A stretch of 64,000 nt of DNA, taken from Lamellibrachia satsuma (lineage: Eukaryota; Annelida; Polychaeta; Sabellida; Siboglinidae). A program made the translations under genes and the position numbers. Positions within the stretch are counted from its first letter, which is position 1. Each line of letters opens with the position of its first letter. Below are positions 1 to 21,731 of the stretch, one piece after another. The notes under the pieces were generated by a model, which saw only the letters and a program-made list of their open reading frames with translations, was not told the DNA's origin and made no database searches. The stretch lies in contig BSQZ01000033.1 in assembly GCA_033239005.1 (NCBI GenBank), positions 3,497,501 through 3,561,500 on the forward strand, written 5' to 3'.

Positions 1-1690
1 TGGGAATTAAATGCTTTCTGTCAAACATGTTTGCTGCTCCACCCGCCGTTCGTTCCCGTCATTTCAAGTGTTTGCTGCTCCACCTGCCGTTCGTTCCCGT
101 CATTTCAAGTGCACACGTTTAGCGAAGACGCGAGACTTTAGTCGGTACTTCATTACCGTTGACCCAACTCTCTCTTTTTATCTGTTCTTACAACGTTCCA
201 GCCGCCATGCCTTACGTAATCTTTCGTTGGGCTCGCTCACTCAGTTGACAGGTCGGCTTTATTTGTCCCAATTATTTCTTTGCATTTCAAAAGCGTTGAA
301 TGCAATGGTAACTTTTGATATGCCATATAACGTAGGACAACCCATCATACAATAATTAATAATTATTATTATGTTTAGGCCAACCCATCTCAAAATGGGT
401 TTGAAGGTATACAGATGGAGAAAATGCAGATACTTACGAAACATTTAATAAACCGACCGTCGCGTGCCTACCTAGATGAGCATTATGCATAACACAGGAA
501 GTACACTACCCTTTACATAATATAATATGTATAAGTACTACGAAGATAAGTGTGTGTAATGACAATACAAGTATAACTACACGCGTGTGCACTCATTAGT
601 CCGCCGTTTTACCACATTGACAGTAACACGGTGGACGGTAACACCTGTTATGTATTTTATTTTGTGCAGTCAATATGTGCTCATGGACATGTCTGCTATA
701 GTTATCCTATCTGTGTGTTAAGGGGGTACATCTGGGATAAGGTTAATTTTGGCGTGGTGACTTTTATTAATCACGTTCCACGTTCAGTTTACATCATAAA
801 GTTCTAGGGTGTGTTCCTATTATTAAGATAACACCCAACAGAAATGACATTATGTGATGAACCAACAATAGAAAAGGCCGTTCGTTATCCGTTATGACAC
901 AAAGGGAACTCGCTCAAAGTTGGGTGGCCTGCAACCGGTTTTACGTACATGGAACAAGAATCAGGGTTATGATTCGCAGTTGTCTTTGGCAGTGTGCGTC
1001 GCATGTCTGTGAAATAATAACGCGGCTAGAGGTTGTTTTGTTATCAGGTCGCGTCCCAACTGCCCCTTGAACGCACGCACACTTAGCCAGCGGAATAAGC
1101 AACGGCGAGATAGTGGTACCAAGGAATTTCTGCAACGACCTGCTGGCGAACAATGCGTGATACCTTAGCACGCCTTACTTAAGAAAGAAAATGAACTGCT
1201 TCCCAATCTCTCCACTCAGCTCGTTCATCCTCCTTCTACCCAGACTGTTTGCTCCTGTAATTCTTCGGACCCAGTTGTTCTCGCAAACTACCATTGTCGG
1301 TCGTTGTTGCACTGTCAGAGCCACCGCCTCAAGACCTTGCAGGCATGTAGGCGATACACATGCTCTCAGGACATTCCCTATCAACATTTCGGTTTGATAT
1401 ACCTGTGTCCACCCTTTCCATGTCCCCCTCTACATTTCGCAACCGCTTGTATATCCACTTCCGCTCATCCTCGGTAACCTTTCCGCCAAGGTACACAAAG
1501 CCACCCCCCTTGCTTCGTCTGGTTTACCGCCAACCTGAGGTCCAATCCCTCTCTGTGCTGTCCAGCCCACTTAATCTATACGTACATTATCCTCCTGGGG
1601 ACATCTTTCGTGCTGATCATCCTGCTGATTTACTCTATCGCCTGATAAACAGTACACGTGTAAGTGCACGTCCTTGACCCAAACCGATAT
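1..1690. other. Intergenic, no gene recognised
   Basis: I see no supported gene. A 43-bp segment around 28-112 is tandemly duplicated (it carries GTTTGCTGCTCCACC). The open frames at 1190-1680 are short, lack splice or family support and are probably chance. Confidence 0.5.
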
Positions 1691-1693
1691 TAA

Positions 1694-2010
1694 CTTGAAA
1701 TCATCCAACATCCCTGATCCAACCTCTACTCTTCATTGTGTTCTCTCATCCAACATCCCAAGTCCAATCTCTACTCTTCCTAGTGTTATCTTATCCAACA
1801 TCCCAAGTCCAACCTCTACCCTTCCTAGTGTTATCTCATCCAACATCCCAAGTCCAACCTCTACTCTTCCTAGTGTCATCTCATCCAACATCCCAAGTCC
1901 AACCTCTACTCTTCCTAGTGTTATTTCATCCAACACCCCAAGTCCAACCTCTACTCTTCCTAGTGTTATATCATCCAACATCCCAAGTCCAAACTCTACT
2001 CTTCCTTGTC
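1694..2010. repeat. Minisatellite, 45-bp unit, about 7 copies
   Basis: Units of 45 bp repeat CATCCCAAGTCCAACCTCTA followed by a CTTCCTAGTG segment. Because 45 is divisible by three, several frames stay open on both strands, giving serine/proline/threonine-rich pseudo-ORFs that I do not call genes. Confidence 0.9.
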
Positions 2011-2129
2011 TTTGTGTTCTCTCATTCATTGCTTCCACCAACCCGACATGTGCTTCTGCCGTTCCCATCCATCTCAGTATAGACTTAACCACCTCTTTCT
2101 CAGAACCGTTCCATAAGCATCTCTAATCT

Positions 2130-3680
2130 CTTTTCCACCAGCTGTCGCAAAATGCTGGATACCAAACATGTTTGATGCTAGATATTAAACATGTTTGATG
2201 CTAGATATCAACAATCAATCTATGACCTTTTTGGTTTGTTTGACATAGAGGGATACTGTTTTACACATAACTGGTTGAATAATTCAAAGACCACAACATA
2301 CCCCCGTGTGTTTGGTTACAACACATACAATTGATCATGATGTCGACCGTATCATTGGGTCCGTTATAACGTTTGTTACTTGCCGATTCTAACACTGGCA
2401 GGCTGTGCGTTGCGGCGGATAAAAAGCATAACATAGTAGTTCTGTGTCAATGGTCCAAGTGCTACAACATCATCTCACACTCTGTGTTCCATTACTTACT
2501 AAACCAACCTACACCCAACGGTACCTGTGTCAGCCGAGGACAGGGTCTTCCTCCTTCCGGTCCCACACCGCCCTCCTGTCGTTCAGTCGCTGTCTCGAGA
2601 GACTGGTCGTGGTCGACCACGACACTGCACCTGTCCGCTCTTCCCTCGTGTCGTCGTCGACTGCCGGCTGTCGTCGGGTCAGGTGCACTGGCCGAGGGCG
2701 GGTGTCTCTCCGTCGTGGTTGTCACCGGCCAGCACCATAGACCTGCACCCAAACATCGGGCATTCTTCCACAAGCACCGGTTGTGTATGTCACACTTCGC
2801 TGCCAAAGGCTTTGTTTCGCCAAGTCCCACGCGATATCTATCTGATTTGTCTACCGAGTTCCGTCGGTTAACCTGGTCTGGCTGTCTCGGTTAATGCACG
2901 TATTTCAATCAAGCGTCCGGGTGTCCAGATTGCTGAAGACCGTTGCTTGTGAAACAGCGACGGACCGTCTGCTTGGTGCCTGCAGCCTGCTCCACTGTGC
3001 GCAGTCAGAACCCTTCAGCGGTTGTTACAGTTGCCAGCGTCTGTTGACATACAATTGATACGTGTACGCGCATCAGCCGACGAGGCATCGTTACCAGACG
3101 AGGCAACTCGATGACTGCGGGAGTCACCACTGACGCGAGATCGTTGGCGGCGACGTCAGCGCCCGTTGCTCTCTGCGCGTTCACCCACTCGCTCGCTCCA
3201 TCGATCGATCGTTGTTCGTAAGTTAATTCGCTGGCGCTTGACATCTTCGGCGCGCGTCGGGTCGTCACCACGTCGTGACGGCACACGTGATTGCTCCCAA
3301 CCTTTCGGCCGTAAAACGGCGTATAGTTTATGGCCTCCGACAACGACGTCAACTAACGGCAACGCCGATAAGCACGCTCTCGTGGTGCGCATGTTTAATG
3401 TAGCAAGTAGTTGACTTGTAATCTGAGTTAGCTTCAGGGCCTTCGCGCAGTAAGTCGCGTCGTTGGAAGATTACGTAATTTAGCAAGAAACGTAATTCGA
3501 CCTGAAAACGTCATCGGTGTCGTTTTCAGAGAAGGCGTGCATCCACAATTCTAATTCAGAATATATCATTCTATGAAGGTGAAACATTTAATGATTTATC
3601 TGTTTTCTTTTAATACAAATGATTGCAAATAGTTTACTTCAGTTGAATTTTCAAAATAATTTAATTATAGAAATACATAT
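2130..3680. other. Intergenic, GC- and CpG-richer stretch at 2.5-3.4 kb
   Basis: The 2.5-3.4 kb part is visibly richer in CG dinucleotides than its surroundings and could be a promoter-type CpG cluster, possibly for the downstream LRRC75-like gene on the plus strand. No first exon could be identified, so this is only a suggestion. Confidence 0.3.
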
Positions 3681-3686
3681 CTGTCG

Positions 3687-4735
3687 ATGTTCTATATCAA
3701 CTGTCGTAGTTTAGAAGCCCATTGGGATTCTGTACAAGAATTATTTTTTAATATGTCTTCAAATGGTCTGACAATAGACGATGGGCATGGTGGAGTTGGG
3801 CTATATATACCAATGAAAGATTCACATACTTCAAACGTGAGGATATCTCAGTATTCATTCCTCGTGTATTTTAATCTATATTTTATGATTCATAATAAAC
3901 CTACAATGGAATGGTGGGTGGTATTCATCGTCCGAACTCTCCTCCCGTGCAGATTTCGAATTATTTATCAGTAAAATATTATAAATCCAAGATCAAATCT
4001 CAACGGAAAATAAAACAACTTATTTGATCAGAGATTATAATATTAATTTACTAAACTTTGACAGTCATCAAAAAACCAATGCCTTCATAGACAGCGTAAT
4101 AGCACAAGGATACATCCCACATATAACCAAACCAACAAGAATAACAAGTTTCTGCAACTCTTATAGACCATTTATATTCTAACCTTACCCAAGGCTAGGG
4201 CTAATTATTCATCTGTATCATCTACTATCGATGCGAATGAAACATATTACAACTTTATATTAATATATAAATCACGAAACATTTTGTCCAATCAAGACTA
4301 TCAGAGGTAATAGAAAGTATATTAAACGAGAACCATGGGTTATGTCTGGCATGTTGGCGTCATCGATACATAATTTAAAACTACTTCGAAAGAAGCTAAA
4401 TAAACCAAGTCCAGAGACAGCTAGTGCACATAAAATCATATTGTAGAATCTTCAATGATATTAAAAGAGCAGCAAAAAATAAACACTATACAGAAATGCT
4501 AGGTCAATGTAAACACAGCTTCAAAGAAACATGGGCTGTATTGGGGCAGGTAATACATAGGCAAAAGGAATGTTTCAAACTACCTGAAACTTACATTGTA
4601 AATGGGAAAGAAATATTCTCATGTGGCTTAATTTCACTAAAAGTGGTGATTCCAAGAACTCATTACAGTGTTCTGAAACCCTTTCGTTCCTCTGCGCTTA
4701 TTGTGAACGTTTTTGTTGTGAGTGAACAAAGTTAA
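3687..4735 (+). mobile_element. Degraded non-LTR retrotransposon (endonuclease region)
   Basis: Several short plus-strand frames read as pieces of a LINE ORF2 amino-terminal half. They include an NCRSL start typical of the AP endonuclease, a GGVGLYI strand, an ITKPTRIT segment, and a stretch at 4424-4660 with KETWAVLGQVI and YIVNGKEI that resembles the linker between endonuclease and reverse transcriptase. Stops and frameshifts separate the pieces, so it is a dead copy. Motifs are seen in the sequence; assignment to a CR1/L2/Jockey-type clade is inferred. Confidence 0.75.
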
Positions 4736-4750
4736 TTCATTCGTTGTGTA

Positions 4751-5143
4751 CCGTTGTGGAGTGTATCTGAACACTTCTTGGTTAACCGTTGTGGAGTGTA
4801 TCTGAACACTTCTTGGTTAACCGTTGTGGAGTGTATCTGAACACTTCTTGGTTAACCGTTGTGGAGTGTATCGGAACACTTCTGGGTTAACCGTTGTGGA
4901 GTGTATCGGAACACTTCTGGGTTAACCGCTGTGGAGTGTATCGGAAACTTCTCGGTTAACCGTTGTGGAGTGTATCGGAACACTTCTGGGTTAACCTTTG
5001 TGGAGTGTATCGGAACACTTCTGGGTTAACCGTTGTGAAGCGTATCGGAACACTTCTGGGTTAACCGTTGTGGAGTGTATCGGAACACTTCTGGGTTAAC
5101 CGTTGTGGAGTGTATCGGAACACTTCTAGGTTAACCGTTGTGG
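4751..5143. repeat. Minisatellite, 35-bp unit, about 11 copies
   Basis: Tandem 35-bp units containing CCGTTGTGGAGTGTATC and AACACTTCTGGGTTAA, with a few single-base variants. It lies between the degraded LINE at 3.7-4.7 kb and the L2-like fragment at 5.2 kb. Confidence 0.95.
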
Positions 5144-5229
5144 TTTCTTACTCCAAACAGCCCCTTCTGGGGCTAACATAGGGGTGTTAGCCCCAGATAC
5201 GTGTTAAGCGAGTCAATACACCATCACGA

Positions 5230-5410
5230 CGGACACGGGACCTCCAACTCGCCCTGGGTAATCCATGTTCTGTGCGGAATAAGTCAGCTGACATTAGCGA
5301 CTATATAGTCACCACTGACAATGATGTCGTTCTGATGACAGAGACTTGGCTAACATCGGTTAAACGTGCTGAACTGAAGCCCGGTGGCTATGATCTGAAG
5401 AATAATGAAG
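5230..5410 (+). mobile_element. L2-like LINE, start of endonuclease domain
   Basis: The frame from about 5272 reads NKSADISDYIVTTDNDVV followed by LMTETWL, the opening part of the AP endonuclease of L2/CR1-type LINEs (NARS...NKS, TETWL). It stops where the 46-bp array begins; the same element seems to resume at 6336 with its ORF2 carboxyl terminus, so most of the reverse transcriptase is missing. Confidence 0.75.
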
Positions 5411-6336
5411 GACAAGGACTGAGAACTCATGAGGTTCTGACACTCAATATACCAAGGACAAGGACTGAGAACTCATGAGGCTCTGACACTCAATATACCA
5501 AGGACAAGGACTGAGAACTCAAGAGGCTCTGACACTCAATATACCACGGACAAGGACAGAGAACTCACGAGGCTCTGACACTTAATATACCACGGACAAG
5601 GACTGATAACTCACGAGGCGCTGACACTCAATATACCACGGACAAGGACTGAGAACTCACGAGGTTCTGACACCCAATATACCAAGGACAAGGACAGAGA
5701 ACTCATGAGGCTCTGACACTCAATATACCAAGGACAAGGACTGAGAACTCATGAGGCTCTGACACTCAATATACCACGGACAAGGACAGAGAACTCATGA
5801 GGCTCTGACACTCAATATACCAAGGACAAGGACTGAGAACTCAAGAGGCTCTGACACTCAATATACCACGGACAAGGACAGAGAACTCACGAGGCTCTGA
5901 CACTTAATATACCACGGACAAGGACTGATAACTCACGAGGTGCTAACACTCAATATACCACGGACAAGGACTGAGAACTCACGAGGTTCTGACACCCAAT
6001 ATACCAAGGACAAGGACAGAGAACTCATGAGGCTCTGACACTCAATATACCAAGGACAAGGACTGAGAACTCATGAGGCTCTGACACTCAATATACCACG
6101 GACAAGGACAGAGAACTCATGAGGCTCTGACACTCAATATACCAAGGACAAGGACTGAGAACTCAAGAGGCTCTGACACTCAATATACCAAGGATAAGGA
6201 CTGAGAACTCATGAGGCTCTGACACTCAATATACCAAGGACAAGGACAAAGAACTCATGAGGCTCTGACACTCAATATACCACGGACAAGGACTGAGAAC
6301 TCATGAGGCTCTGACACTCAATATACCACGGACAAA
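5410..6336. repeat. Minisatellite inside an L2-like LINE, 46-bp unit, about 20 copies
   Basis: Units of 46 bp carry ACAAGGACTGAGAACTCATG and GGCTCTGACACTCAATATACC. One frame of the unit encodes LNIPRTRT, which resembles the motif normally found just before the WNSLP-type carboxyl end of L2 ORF2. The array therefore appears to be seeded from the LINE's own 3' coding sequence and has replaced the element's middle. Confidence 0.9.
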
Positions 6337-6640
6337 GCGGAACATTCTGGAGGATCGCGCTGCACCTAAACTATGGAATTCCCTACCTGAAGACGTGCGC
6401 AATAGCAACGATGTCAATGTTTTAACAGTAAATTGAAGACTCATTATTTTAGCATAGCATATAACTAACTTACAAATTTGTTTCATTTAAATAGCTTTAC
6501 TTTTTATAATCATTTGTATTATTGCATTTGTCTTTACTGTTTTGACAGTTTTACTATACCATTTCGTTTACTTTACAGCACCATAGAATACCATTGTATA
6601 TATATGGTGCTATATAAATGGATAAACATTTACATTTACA
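6336..6640 (+). mobile_element. L2-like LINE, ORF2 carboxyl end and 3' UTR
   Basis: The plus strand reads DRAAPKLWNSLPEDVRNSND and then a KLKTHYF block, the usual end of L2-clade ORF2, allowing for a frameshift. It is followed by a 3' tail with GGTGCTATATAAATGG, typical of L2-type 3' ends. It pairs with the endonuclease fragment at 5230-5410 across the 46-bp array. Confidence 0.8.
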
Positions 6641-6649
6641 CTAGTTCCG

Positions 6650-7735
6650 ATGTAGGCCTGCATACGTTGTCCTTTACCGTAATATTTGACACGGACACAG
6701 ACCCTCCATGGTCTACGGAGTCTTCATACCCCTAACACCCCTTTGGATTCGCTGCTGCCTAAACTTATCTAAAGAAGAGTTATCATAAACCTGAAATATT
6801 CGTCACAATCAAACGTTGTATTATATAACGTAATCTCTATGGCAACGCTTTGTTTTCCAACTGCGTAGATAATCACTTGTCTGGACTCTGATGACAGTGC
6901 TGCATTTGGAACAGGTCTAGGTGAACTCTTCCATATCTTCTTAATTTGCGTATTCGTATATTATACTATATCAAATTAATTGTGCTTGCTTCGATGACGC
7001 ATCGTAAAAAAGTAAAAGTATTTAAGTACATATGTATTATTACAACTACCGTTTGCGTACACCACTAGAACCGTGAAGTTGATACATAAGTAGAGATGTT
7101 GGGGTTGCAATGTTCCTTGGTATTGACAGCTGTTTTTTAAACGATTAAATCGAGCTCATTCTATAGTCGAATATTTTACACGTGTGCGGAAGGCGACTTT
7201 GCGTTTACGATGGTTGCATTTGTTTGGTATGGAATAAATAGTTTGTGATCGAGTAGTCCGGACGAACTTAGTACATTAGGACGCCTGCCCTATAGCTATA
7301 TGCAAGTTTCGTACAATGAACAACTTTTTAAAACCCATTCTGCTCTACGTTGCTCGCCACATTCCCTCCTACTTATAGTTGTAAGGAACGTCGGATATAC
7401 GCAACAAAACATATTAGTAAAAAAGCACTGCATCAGACATCTTTTTAGCCGCATCGACATTACGTATGCTCCTTGTGCGGAAACAAATTATACGTCTGTG
7501 TCGTTTTCTTCAGCTACAAGTCACAGCCATTTGACCAGCAATGCAGCAAAGTATATGGCGGCTTGGAGGAGAGCTGACAGTCTTTATAGAGTTTGCTGAT
7601 CGTGGTTTTTGATTTTGAACGTTCGTCAACCCGATTAGACGGATGACAGATGTGTCTGTAAAAGGCGTCTGCGATGGGTAGTCCAAAGCTAATACTTGAG
7701 TTCACAAACAACACTGTACAAGAAATGTCTGGGCG
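6650..7735. other. Intergenic, no gene recognised
   Basis: AT-rich DNA without convincing coding signal, RNA gene or tandem repeat. Confidence 0.5.
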
Positions 7736-7739
7736 CCAT

Positions 7740-8290
7740 TAACAACAACTTGGCTTAACTTATATCCCTCTACTCAGTGTGGAGCATAGGTCGACCACAA
7801 GCTTCCTCCACTTTGCCCTGTCTCGGGACAACACTTCCAGCTGACCCAGGAGTGTCCCAACGTCCGCCGGTCAGTCTCCACAGACCTTCTCCAGGTATGT
7901 GAACAGTTCCACGTCCTCTATATGTCCTCACACCTCAACTGGATGTTATTCTTGTTCACGTAATTTGCTCTCATATTCCTGGTTTTCTTTTTGCTGATCT
8001 TCAGACCCAATTTTGCAGCAGACTTATACAGTGATGTCGTCTTGTCCTGCGTGTTGTCATGGCGATGTGAAAGTAGTGCGACGTCATCTGCAAAGTCAAC
8101 ATCCTCTAGCTGTTTGGAGAGTGTAGTGCAGGATTGTATTCCGGATTTCTTGTTTCGATGGTCTGTCGGTGTTGATGCGAAGTGGTGTTTCAGCCGGAGG
8201 TATATCTGGAGGCTCATCAGGTGAAGGTCGGTTTAGTATTTCTTAGGAATACTCTTTCCATCGGTTGAGTTGGATTACTTGGTTTGTCAA
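7740..8290 (-). mobile_element. RTE-type LINE fragment (reverse transcriptase)
   Basis: On the minus strand, 8217-7918 reads SGIQSCTTLSKQLEDVDFAD and then DVALLSH, KSAAKLGLKISKKKT. This is the catalytic FADD box and following region of RTE/BovB-like reverse transcriptases. Further down, around 7850-7760, a frame with SRDRAKWRKLV and LCSTLSRGI matches their carboxyl end. Frames are broken, so it is a truncated dead copy. Near-direct repeats containing GAAATGTCTGGGC occur at about 7720 and 8367. Confidence 0.85.
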
Positions 8291-8820
8291 CACCCGTCCA
8301 ATTTTGTCCATAACATGTTTATATATTATATTTGTCCATAATATATTATCAACAACACTGTGAAAGAAATGTCTGGGCACATTTTAACAATCACGTTCGT
8401 CTCTCCGCTGCAGTACCGATGCTGATGAGACCATGGGCAACCGTATCGCAGATGTCACGTCCCATGAGAGCTCGGTGTCCGAAGACAACTTCTTCCTCTT
8501 CGCATGGTTCAAGGTCCAAATGACGTCACTTATTTGATTACTGAATATGTGTGTTTTTAGACGGTTGGCAGTTGATATTGCGATTGCAAGCCACCAAAGA
8601 AGCTCATACCATCCGTAAAGTACTAAAAATCGAAGTAAGATCAGTATATTATAATCCCGTAACGAATCCGAGATCTCTAGTTGCTACTATCGTCTAAGTG
8701 CAGTTATGCATTCATTATATCCACGATCAATCAGACTACAGAATACTATCCGAAACATTATGCATTCGCAACTGACATCTGACATCAGCCATCTTGACAC
8801 CACAAATATTGACCCCGTCC

Positions 8821-10426
8821 ACCTTGACCCCATTTAATATTTCCCAATCCACCAAGGCAATATCGTACTTGACCCCATCTAATATCTCCCAATCCACCAT
8901 GACAACATCCTACTTGACCCACATCTAATATCTCCCAATCCACCATGACAACATCCTACTTGACCCACATCTAACATCTCCCAATCCACCATGACAACAT
9001 CATACTTGACCCACATCTAATATCTCCCAATCCACCATGGCAACATCCTACTTGACCCACATCTAACATCTCCCAATCCACCATGGCAACATCCTACTTC
9101 ACCCCATCTAACATCTCCCAATCCACCATGACAACATCCTACTTGACCCCATCTAATATCTCCCAATCCACCATGACAACATCCTACTTGACCCACATCT
9201 AATATCTCCCAATCCACCATGGCAACATCCTACTTGACCCACATCTAACATCTCCCAATCCACCATGGCAACATCCTACTTGACCCACATCTAACATCTC
9301 CCAATCCACCATGACAACATCCTACTTGACCCAATTTTAATATCTCCCAATCCACCATGGCAACATCCTACTTGACCCACATCTAACATCTCCCAATCCA
9401 CCATGACAACATCCTACTTGACCCACATCTAATATCTCCCAATCCACCATGACAACATCCTACTTGACCCACATCTAACATCTCCCAATCCACCATGACA
9501 ACATCATACTTGACCCACATCTAATATCTCCCAATCCACCATGGCAACATCCTACTTGACCCCATCTAACATCTCCCAATCCACCATGGCAACATCCTAC
9601 TTGACCCCATCTAATATCTCCCAATCCACCATGGCAACATCCTACTTGACCCCATCTAACATCTCCCAATCCACCATGGCAACATCCTACTTGACCCCAT
9701 CTAACATCTCCCAATCCACCATGGCAACATCCAACTTGACCCTCATCTAACATCTCCCAATCCACCATGGCAACATCCTTGACCCACATCTAACATCTCC
9801 CAATTCACAATGGCAACATCCTACTTGACCCCATCTAATATCTCCCAATCCACCATGACAGCATCCTACTTGACCCACATCTAATATCTCCCAATCCACC
9901 ATGGCAACATCCTACTTGACCCACATCTAACATCTCCCAATCCACCATGGCAACATCCTACTTGACCCACATCTAACATCTCCCAATCCACAATGGCAAC
10001 ATCCTACTTGACCCCATATAATATCTCCCAATCCACCATGGCAACATCCTAATTGATCCACATCTAATATCTCCCAATCCACCATGGCAACATCGTACCT
10101 GAACCCATCTAATATCTCCCCGTCCACCATGGCAACATCCTACTTGAACCCATCTAATATCTCCCAATCCACTATGGCAACATCCTACTTGACCCCATCC
10201 ATTTCACCCAAATCACCATGACAACATCCTACTTGACCCCATCCATTTCACCCAAATCACCATGACAACATCCTACTTGACCCCATCCAATTTTACCCAA
10301 TCCACCATGACAACATCCTACTTGACCCCATCCAATTTCACCCAATCCACCATGATAACATCCTACTTGACCCCATCCAGTTTCACCCAATCCACCATGA
10401 CAACATCCTACTTGACCCCATCCAAA
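8821..10426. repeat. Minisatellite, 45/46-bp unit, about 35 copies
   Basis: Units carry CTCCCAATCCACCATGGCAA and CATCCTACTTGACCC(A)CATCTAA. The 45-bp and 46-bp versions alternate and the last five or six copies switch to a CATTTCACCCAA variant. Runs of 45-bp units remain open on both strands and are not genes. The array ends directly in a CR1 ORF2 fragment. Confidence 0.95.
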
Positions 10427-11730
10427 CAAAACGCACGAGACAAGGTTGGACCACTAGAAAACAGCGCTGGAAATATAATATCACAAAGTTTTTTAATGGC
10501 GGAAGACCTAAATGGATACTTCAGTTCAGTGTTTAACAGAGAGGATATTTGTTCATTATCAGTTCCAGAGGCTAAATTGAACTATTTATGGCACTTATTT
10601 GTAACTCCAGAAATGATAGCTAAGAAAATAAAGCAATGAAGGATACTAAATCACCTGGAGTGGATGGAATTCCTCCAAAAATACTAATGTAGACAGTAGA
10701 ACAAGTTAGTATACCACTTGCAAGAGTGCTCAACTTGACATTAAAAGAAGGAGTTTTGAACGGAAAGAAGCAAACATCATACCATTATTTAAAAAGGTTT
10801 CGAGAAATAAGTCAGAGAATTAAAAACAAGTGAGCTTAACATCAGTGATTTGTAAATTATTAGAAAGGCTAATTAAAGACCATATGGTGAACTTACTTGG
10901 TAGGCATAACTTATTAAATCCATCTCAACATGGATTCCTAAAAGCGAGGTCATGCTTAACAAATATGTTGTTTTTTTGAAGAAATCACTAAGTGGATAGA
11001 CGATGTATCACCAGTAGAACATATTTGGATTTTCAGAAAGCTTTTGACAAAGTGCCACATCAAAGATTACTACTTAAATTAAAAGCCCATGGTTTCGGGG
11101 ACGGCATAATCGACTGGATAGAACAATGGCTGACTGACAAAAGACAACGTGTTGTAGTAGATGGCGAGGTTTCAAACTGGAAATCAGTTTGAGTATGGTA
11201 CCACAAGGATCAGTATTACGACCTTTATTATTATGAATGTATATAGCAATGACTTGGACAATAATAGTTATAACTACTCAGCTAGCAACGAACTGAAATT
11301 TGCGGATGACACAAAAGTGTTTAGAAAGGTTAAAAATTATGGTGATAAACGACATTTACAAAATGACTTAGACAAATTAGTTAAATGGTCTGAGAAATGG
11401 CAGATGTTATTAAATTTTGGGAAATGTAGATTAGACATCAGGAAGTACTCGTTCTCAGAGAGCACAATGAATGAATGAACAAATTATCTACAGACTGTGT
11501 AACTGCTAGCTGGCGTGATATATTTAAAAGCAAGGTCGATACATTTCTCAGGAGGGCGGGTTACGCATAAATGAAAATGTTGGACTCTCGATAAGCCAAT
11601 GGCTTCCTTGTCCACTTGCCACTTCCTTGTCCACTTGCCACTTCCTTGTCCACTTGCCACTTCCTTGTCCACTTCCTCTGGGCCTTTGCCTTGGATGGCA
11701 ATCTTGTTAAATCTTGTTAAATCCACCAAG
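10427..11730 (+). mobile_element. CR1-like LINE, degraded reverse transcriptase and 3' end
   Basis: From 10427 the plus strand follows the ORF2 of the better copy at 45.5-47.2 kb: DKVGPLENSAGNII, MAEDLNGYFSSVF, LDFQKAFDKVPHQRLLLKLK, and LKFADDTKVF (the FADD catalytic box), then the carboxyl end. It has many frameshifts, stops and an internal deletion after 11430. The 3' UTR (GGACTCTCGATAAGCCAATG) includes a small tandem duplication of CTTGTCCACTTGCCACTTC at 11600-11670 and ends with AATCTTGTTA repeats, 125 bp before the first recovered LRRC75 exon. Confidence 0.9.
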
Positions 11731-11851
11731 ACCTCCTTCCACCTAAGCACCTTAACCCGATATGGTCTTCTATGAATGCTACAAACCACTTTCAACCAGC
11801 ATGGCACTGCTGCGTGGCACTGTCCTAATCGTTACTCCTGTGCCGTCGCAG

Positions 11852-20699
<8,848 letters not shown>

Positions 20700-20798
20700 C
20701 TATCACGTGACGTGCACGATGGTTACGTGGGCCACGACTGCTAGCGTCCAGCTGGGCTGGTTCCTGCTAGCTCCAATATATGTGGTGATCGACCGTCA

Positions 20799-20804
20799 AT
20801 AAAT
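20799..20804 (+). terminator. Poly(A) signal of LRRC75-like gene
   Basis: AATAAA lies 100 bp after the stop at 20699. Five bases on, TTTATT forms the same signal on the other strand, so the site could in principle also serve the convergent LARP7 transcript. Confidence 0.7.
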
Positions 20805-21380
20805 TTCTTTATTTAAACAAAATTAAATGTTGCCCGAATATGTATGTGTATTGCTTGTTTACTTAAGAACCCAAATATAATATACAATGTGTTTCATTTA
20901 TTTCAAACTGAAACTGCAAAATAATATGCATCACTGCCACATTGTGACTATGGTTAAGTTTTTATGTTCTGATTATGGCGCAGTTTTGTATAATCGAAAT
21001 AGACCAGCCATGCACCAATGTTTCTTTCTGAATGTATAAGTAGTTTCTTTTATAGCACATAAGAATCAATCTATTTCAGAACTTCTTTATACTAAGCCAA
21101 GCTAGACTATACGGGTTCAACGTTTTAAATCACATTATCTACTGTTAAATATATCATATGTCTTACAGGAACAGTAATCATGGCTTGTGAACAAGTTAAC
21201 ACTTCTTGGGAACAAACTACATGTTGATATGACCAACAGTGGTAATTTCTAAGAACAAATATAATATAGATCCTACATAAAGCCAACATCACCAGGGCTA
21301 ATGACAATACAAATGCTGCAATGATAATTGGCCAACACCATCAATCAACGTGGACAATGCACAACAAACGGTTCCTTGGA

Positions 21381-21386
21381 TTTATT
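21381..21386 (-). terminator. Candidate poly(A) signal of LARP7
   Basis: TTTATT on the plus strand reads AATAAA on the minus strand, 265 bp downstream of the LARP7 stop. An alternative lies near 20810. Confidence 0.45.
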
Positions 21387-21650
21387 AAACAAATTACATT
21401 TCCAACAATATTTTTCTTTGGGATATATTTGTCATTTTTGTCATCAACAAATTACATACAATTATATCTTCTTCTGTTTTTACTATAAAATGCAACATCA
21501 CCCTTATCTTTGCAGTTTTAAAGGGCTAACTGTTCAAGAGGAGAAATATTAGGTTCTTATCGGTCGACCCTTCCACTCAATGACAGAGATCTTTCCAGGT
21601 GACACAGAGTCTTAATTTTCTTCACAGAACACTTGGCGACACAGAGCGGC

Positions 21651-21731
21651 TCAATCATCATCATCATCATCAAAGAACGTGTGTTTCTTTTCACCACTCG
21701 TAGCTGACACTTTCTCTGCTTTCTCCGACAC
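21651..21731 (-). CDS. LARP7: LARP7 exon 12 (last)
   Basis: Acceptor ATGTTTTAG; encodes VSEKAEKVSATSGEKKHTFF, six Asp and TGA. Matches the KAEKI....KHIRF carboxyl end of vertebrate LARP7. The Asp run is a GAT triplet repeat. Confidence 0.9.
   Translation of the reverse strand: MSEKAEKVSATSGEKKHTFFDDDDDD

Noticed and set aside
2373..3414. Several 70-170 codon frames in the CpG-richer stretch
   Set aside because: GC-rich DNA has few stops; no frame shows family resemblance or splice sites linking to LRRC75. A missed 5' exon remains possible.
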